DNA of 22,657 nucleotides from Clostridiales bacterium UBA6981 (GTDB lineage: Bacteria; Bacillota; Clostridia; Oscillospirales; Oscillospiraceae): the NCBI GenBank assembly GCA_002450075.1, contig DJYJ01000012.1:1-22657 (forward strand). The letters are read 5' to 3'. A program made the position numbers and the translations under genes. Shown in pieces: positions 21,750-22,657 of this stretch (position 1 is its first letter; each line of letters opens with the position of its first letter). Below the pieces are notes generated by a model that worked only from the letters and a program-made list of their open reading frames with translations, ran no database searches and was not told the DNA's origin.

Positions 21750-22577
21750 ATGAAAGACCCCATGCGCTTCATCGACAAATTCTGCTATCGCCACCCCAAC
21801 TTCGGCATCCCCGGTCTTGCGCGCTATCTCGCGATCGCGAGCGGCGTCACCTGGGTGATCGGACTTGTAAACAGCGTGCTCTATGCCTATCTGCCCTTCA
21901 GCGCGGCAGCGGTCCTGCACGGACAGGTCTGGCGGCTTATCAGCTTTATGTTCATCCCGGCCGGGACGTCCTGGCTCGGCTTTATCTCGATCTATTTTTA
22001 TTACTGGATCGGCAGCACGCTCGAGCAGTACTGGGGGAGCGGAAAGTTCACGCTCTATGTGCTGGTCAACATGGTCATCACGATCCTCTACGGCTTCGCG
22101 CTGCATGTGCTGGGCTATTCGATCTCACTGACGCCGACCTATATTTATTTTGCGATGTTCTTCGCCTTTGCCGTTTATTTCCCGGACACGCAGGTGCTGT
22201 TCATGATGATCATCCCGGTGAGGATGAAGTATCTCGCCTATATCGACGCGGCCTTTTTCCTCTATGAGATCTTTACAAACCCCTTCCCGTTCAACACGCT
22301 GCCGATCGTGGCGTTTCTGGGCTTCCTGCTTTTCTGCGGGGGCGAGCTGCTCAGCCGGCTGCCGAGAAAGGCCAGCGCCCAGACCGTCAACTTCCGCCGG
22401 GAATCGGCGCGCATCCGCCGCGAGCAGCGCGACCAGCTTTATCATCACAAGTGTGCGGTCTGCGGACGGACGGATACGGAGTATCCCAATCTCCAGTTCC
22501 GCTACTGCTCACGCTGTGCGGGATATCACTGCTTCTGTGAGGATCACATCAACAACCACGTGCATTTCACCGAGTAA
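21750..22577 (+). CDS. Rhomboid-fold membrane protein with zinc-finger-like tail
   Basis: The 275-residue protein has about six membrane helices (about 24-200) followed by a basic coiled linker (RRESARIRREQRDQL) and a Cys/His-rich tail. The rhomboid feature GQVWRLISFMFIP (58-70) is present, with GSTLEQYWGSGKF (88-100) as the usual second segment. The catalytic pair is not seen: no GxSG-type Ser in the helix at about 128-145 and no His in the last helix. The tail has CAVC (235-238), CSRC (253-256), HCFCEDH (260-266) and NHVH (269-272), enough for one or two zinc sites. It is therefore probably a non-proteolytic relative, perhaps a membrane chaperone or adaptor. Start chosen by the strong ribosome site. 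The nearest genes are divergent. Confidence 0.8.
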   Translation: MKDPMRFIDKFCYRHPNFGIPGLARYLAIASGVTWVIGLVNSVLYAYLPFSAAAVLHGQVWRLISFMFIPAGTSWLGFISIYFYYWIGSTLEQYWGSGKFTLYVLVNMVITILYGFALHVLGYSISLTPTYIYFAMFFAFAVYFPDTQVLFMMIIPVRMKYLAYIDAAFFLYEIFTNPFPFNTLPIVAFLGFLLFCGGELLSRLPRKASAQTVNFRRESARIRREQRDQLYHHKCAVCGRTDTEYPNLQFRYCSRCAGYHCFCEDHINNHVHFTE

Positions 22578-22595
22578 AAATCAAACAGACCGAAA

Positions 22596-22632
22596 AAGAC
22601 CGCCGGAAGTCAAAAGCGCTTCCGGCGGTCTT
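22596..22632. terminator. Hairpin terminator after the rhomboid-like gene
   Basis: A perfect 14-bp stem (22596-22609 with 22619-22632) has a nine-base loop. On the plus strand the tail is only TCTTGTCG, but on the minus strand it is followed by a T run, so it would serve best a minus-strand gene coming from beyond the window. Confidence 0.7.
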
Positions 22633-22657
22633 GTCGTAGTGCGCCCGGCGAGCGCAC

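Noticed and set aside
1..22657. Avoidance of GATATC in the window
   Set aside because: The four sites found by eye are about what a GC-rich sequence of this length should hold by chance, so there is no sign of counter-selection.

Overview
The window looks like a piece of an uncultured gut-type Clostridia chromosome (Oscillospirales/Ruminococcaceae-like). The reasons are AGGAGG-type ribosome sites, sigma-A promoters, sugar ABC operons with no private ATPase, DUF624 and SPFH proteins of clostridial type, and GC-rich genes separated by AT-rich gaps. The taxonomic call is inference; there is no rRNA or other marker to fix it.

Layout. (1) 2-7140, plus strand: a sugar island. It holds the 3' part of an L-fucose/arabinose-isomerase-like gene, a DUF624 membrane protein, a hairpin of heptamer repeats, a GH31 sulfoquinovosidase (YihQ family, all five sulfonate-pocket and both catalytic residues visible), a terminator, a strong promoter with a palindrome in its spacer, then a solute-binding protein and two permeases. 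Together they suggest uptake and opening-up of sulfoquinovose or its glycosides. (2) 7199-10123, minus: an autoregulated-looking operon of XRE repressor, small membrane protein, ABC ATPase and ABC-2-like permease, with two copies of a TGTAAAG-N4-CTTTACA operator at its promoter. It converges on the sugar operon at a bidirectional terminator. (3) 10277-12806, minus: an operon of SPFH (stomatin-like) protein, ribbon-helix-helix protein, YhfC-type intramembrane protease and DUF1648 protein, with tandem 11-bp repeats inside its promoter. (4) 12862-14884: an AT-rich, apparently transferred island holding an EcoRV-like type II restriction enzyme and a D12-class adenine methyltransferase, with a 22-bp perfect inverted repeat at the far edge. 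(5) 14884-21599, minus: a degenerate SGNH-like protein, an EF-G-like GTPase with altered G3 and G4 motifs, a 945-residue protein built like a P-type ATPase that has lost its catalytic motifs, and the rRNA methyltransferase RlmB. (6) 21750-22577, plus: a rhomboid-fold protein without visible protease residues, fused to a Cys/His-rich zinc-finger-like tail.

The most novel items are the pseudo-P-type ATPase downstream of rlmB, the EF-G-like factor whose guanine-recognition Asp is Asn, the SPFH/RHH/YhfC/DUF1648 membrane operon with its repeat-bearing promoter, and the sulfoquinovose island. No tRNA, rRNA, CRISPR array, insertion sequence or prophage was seen.
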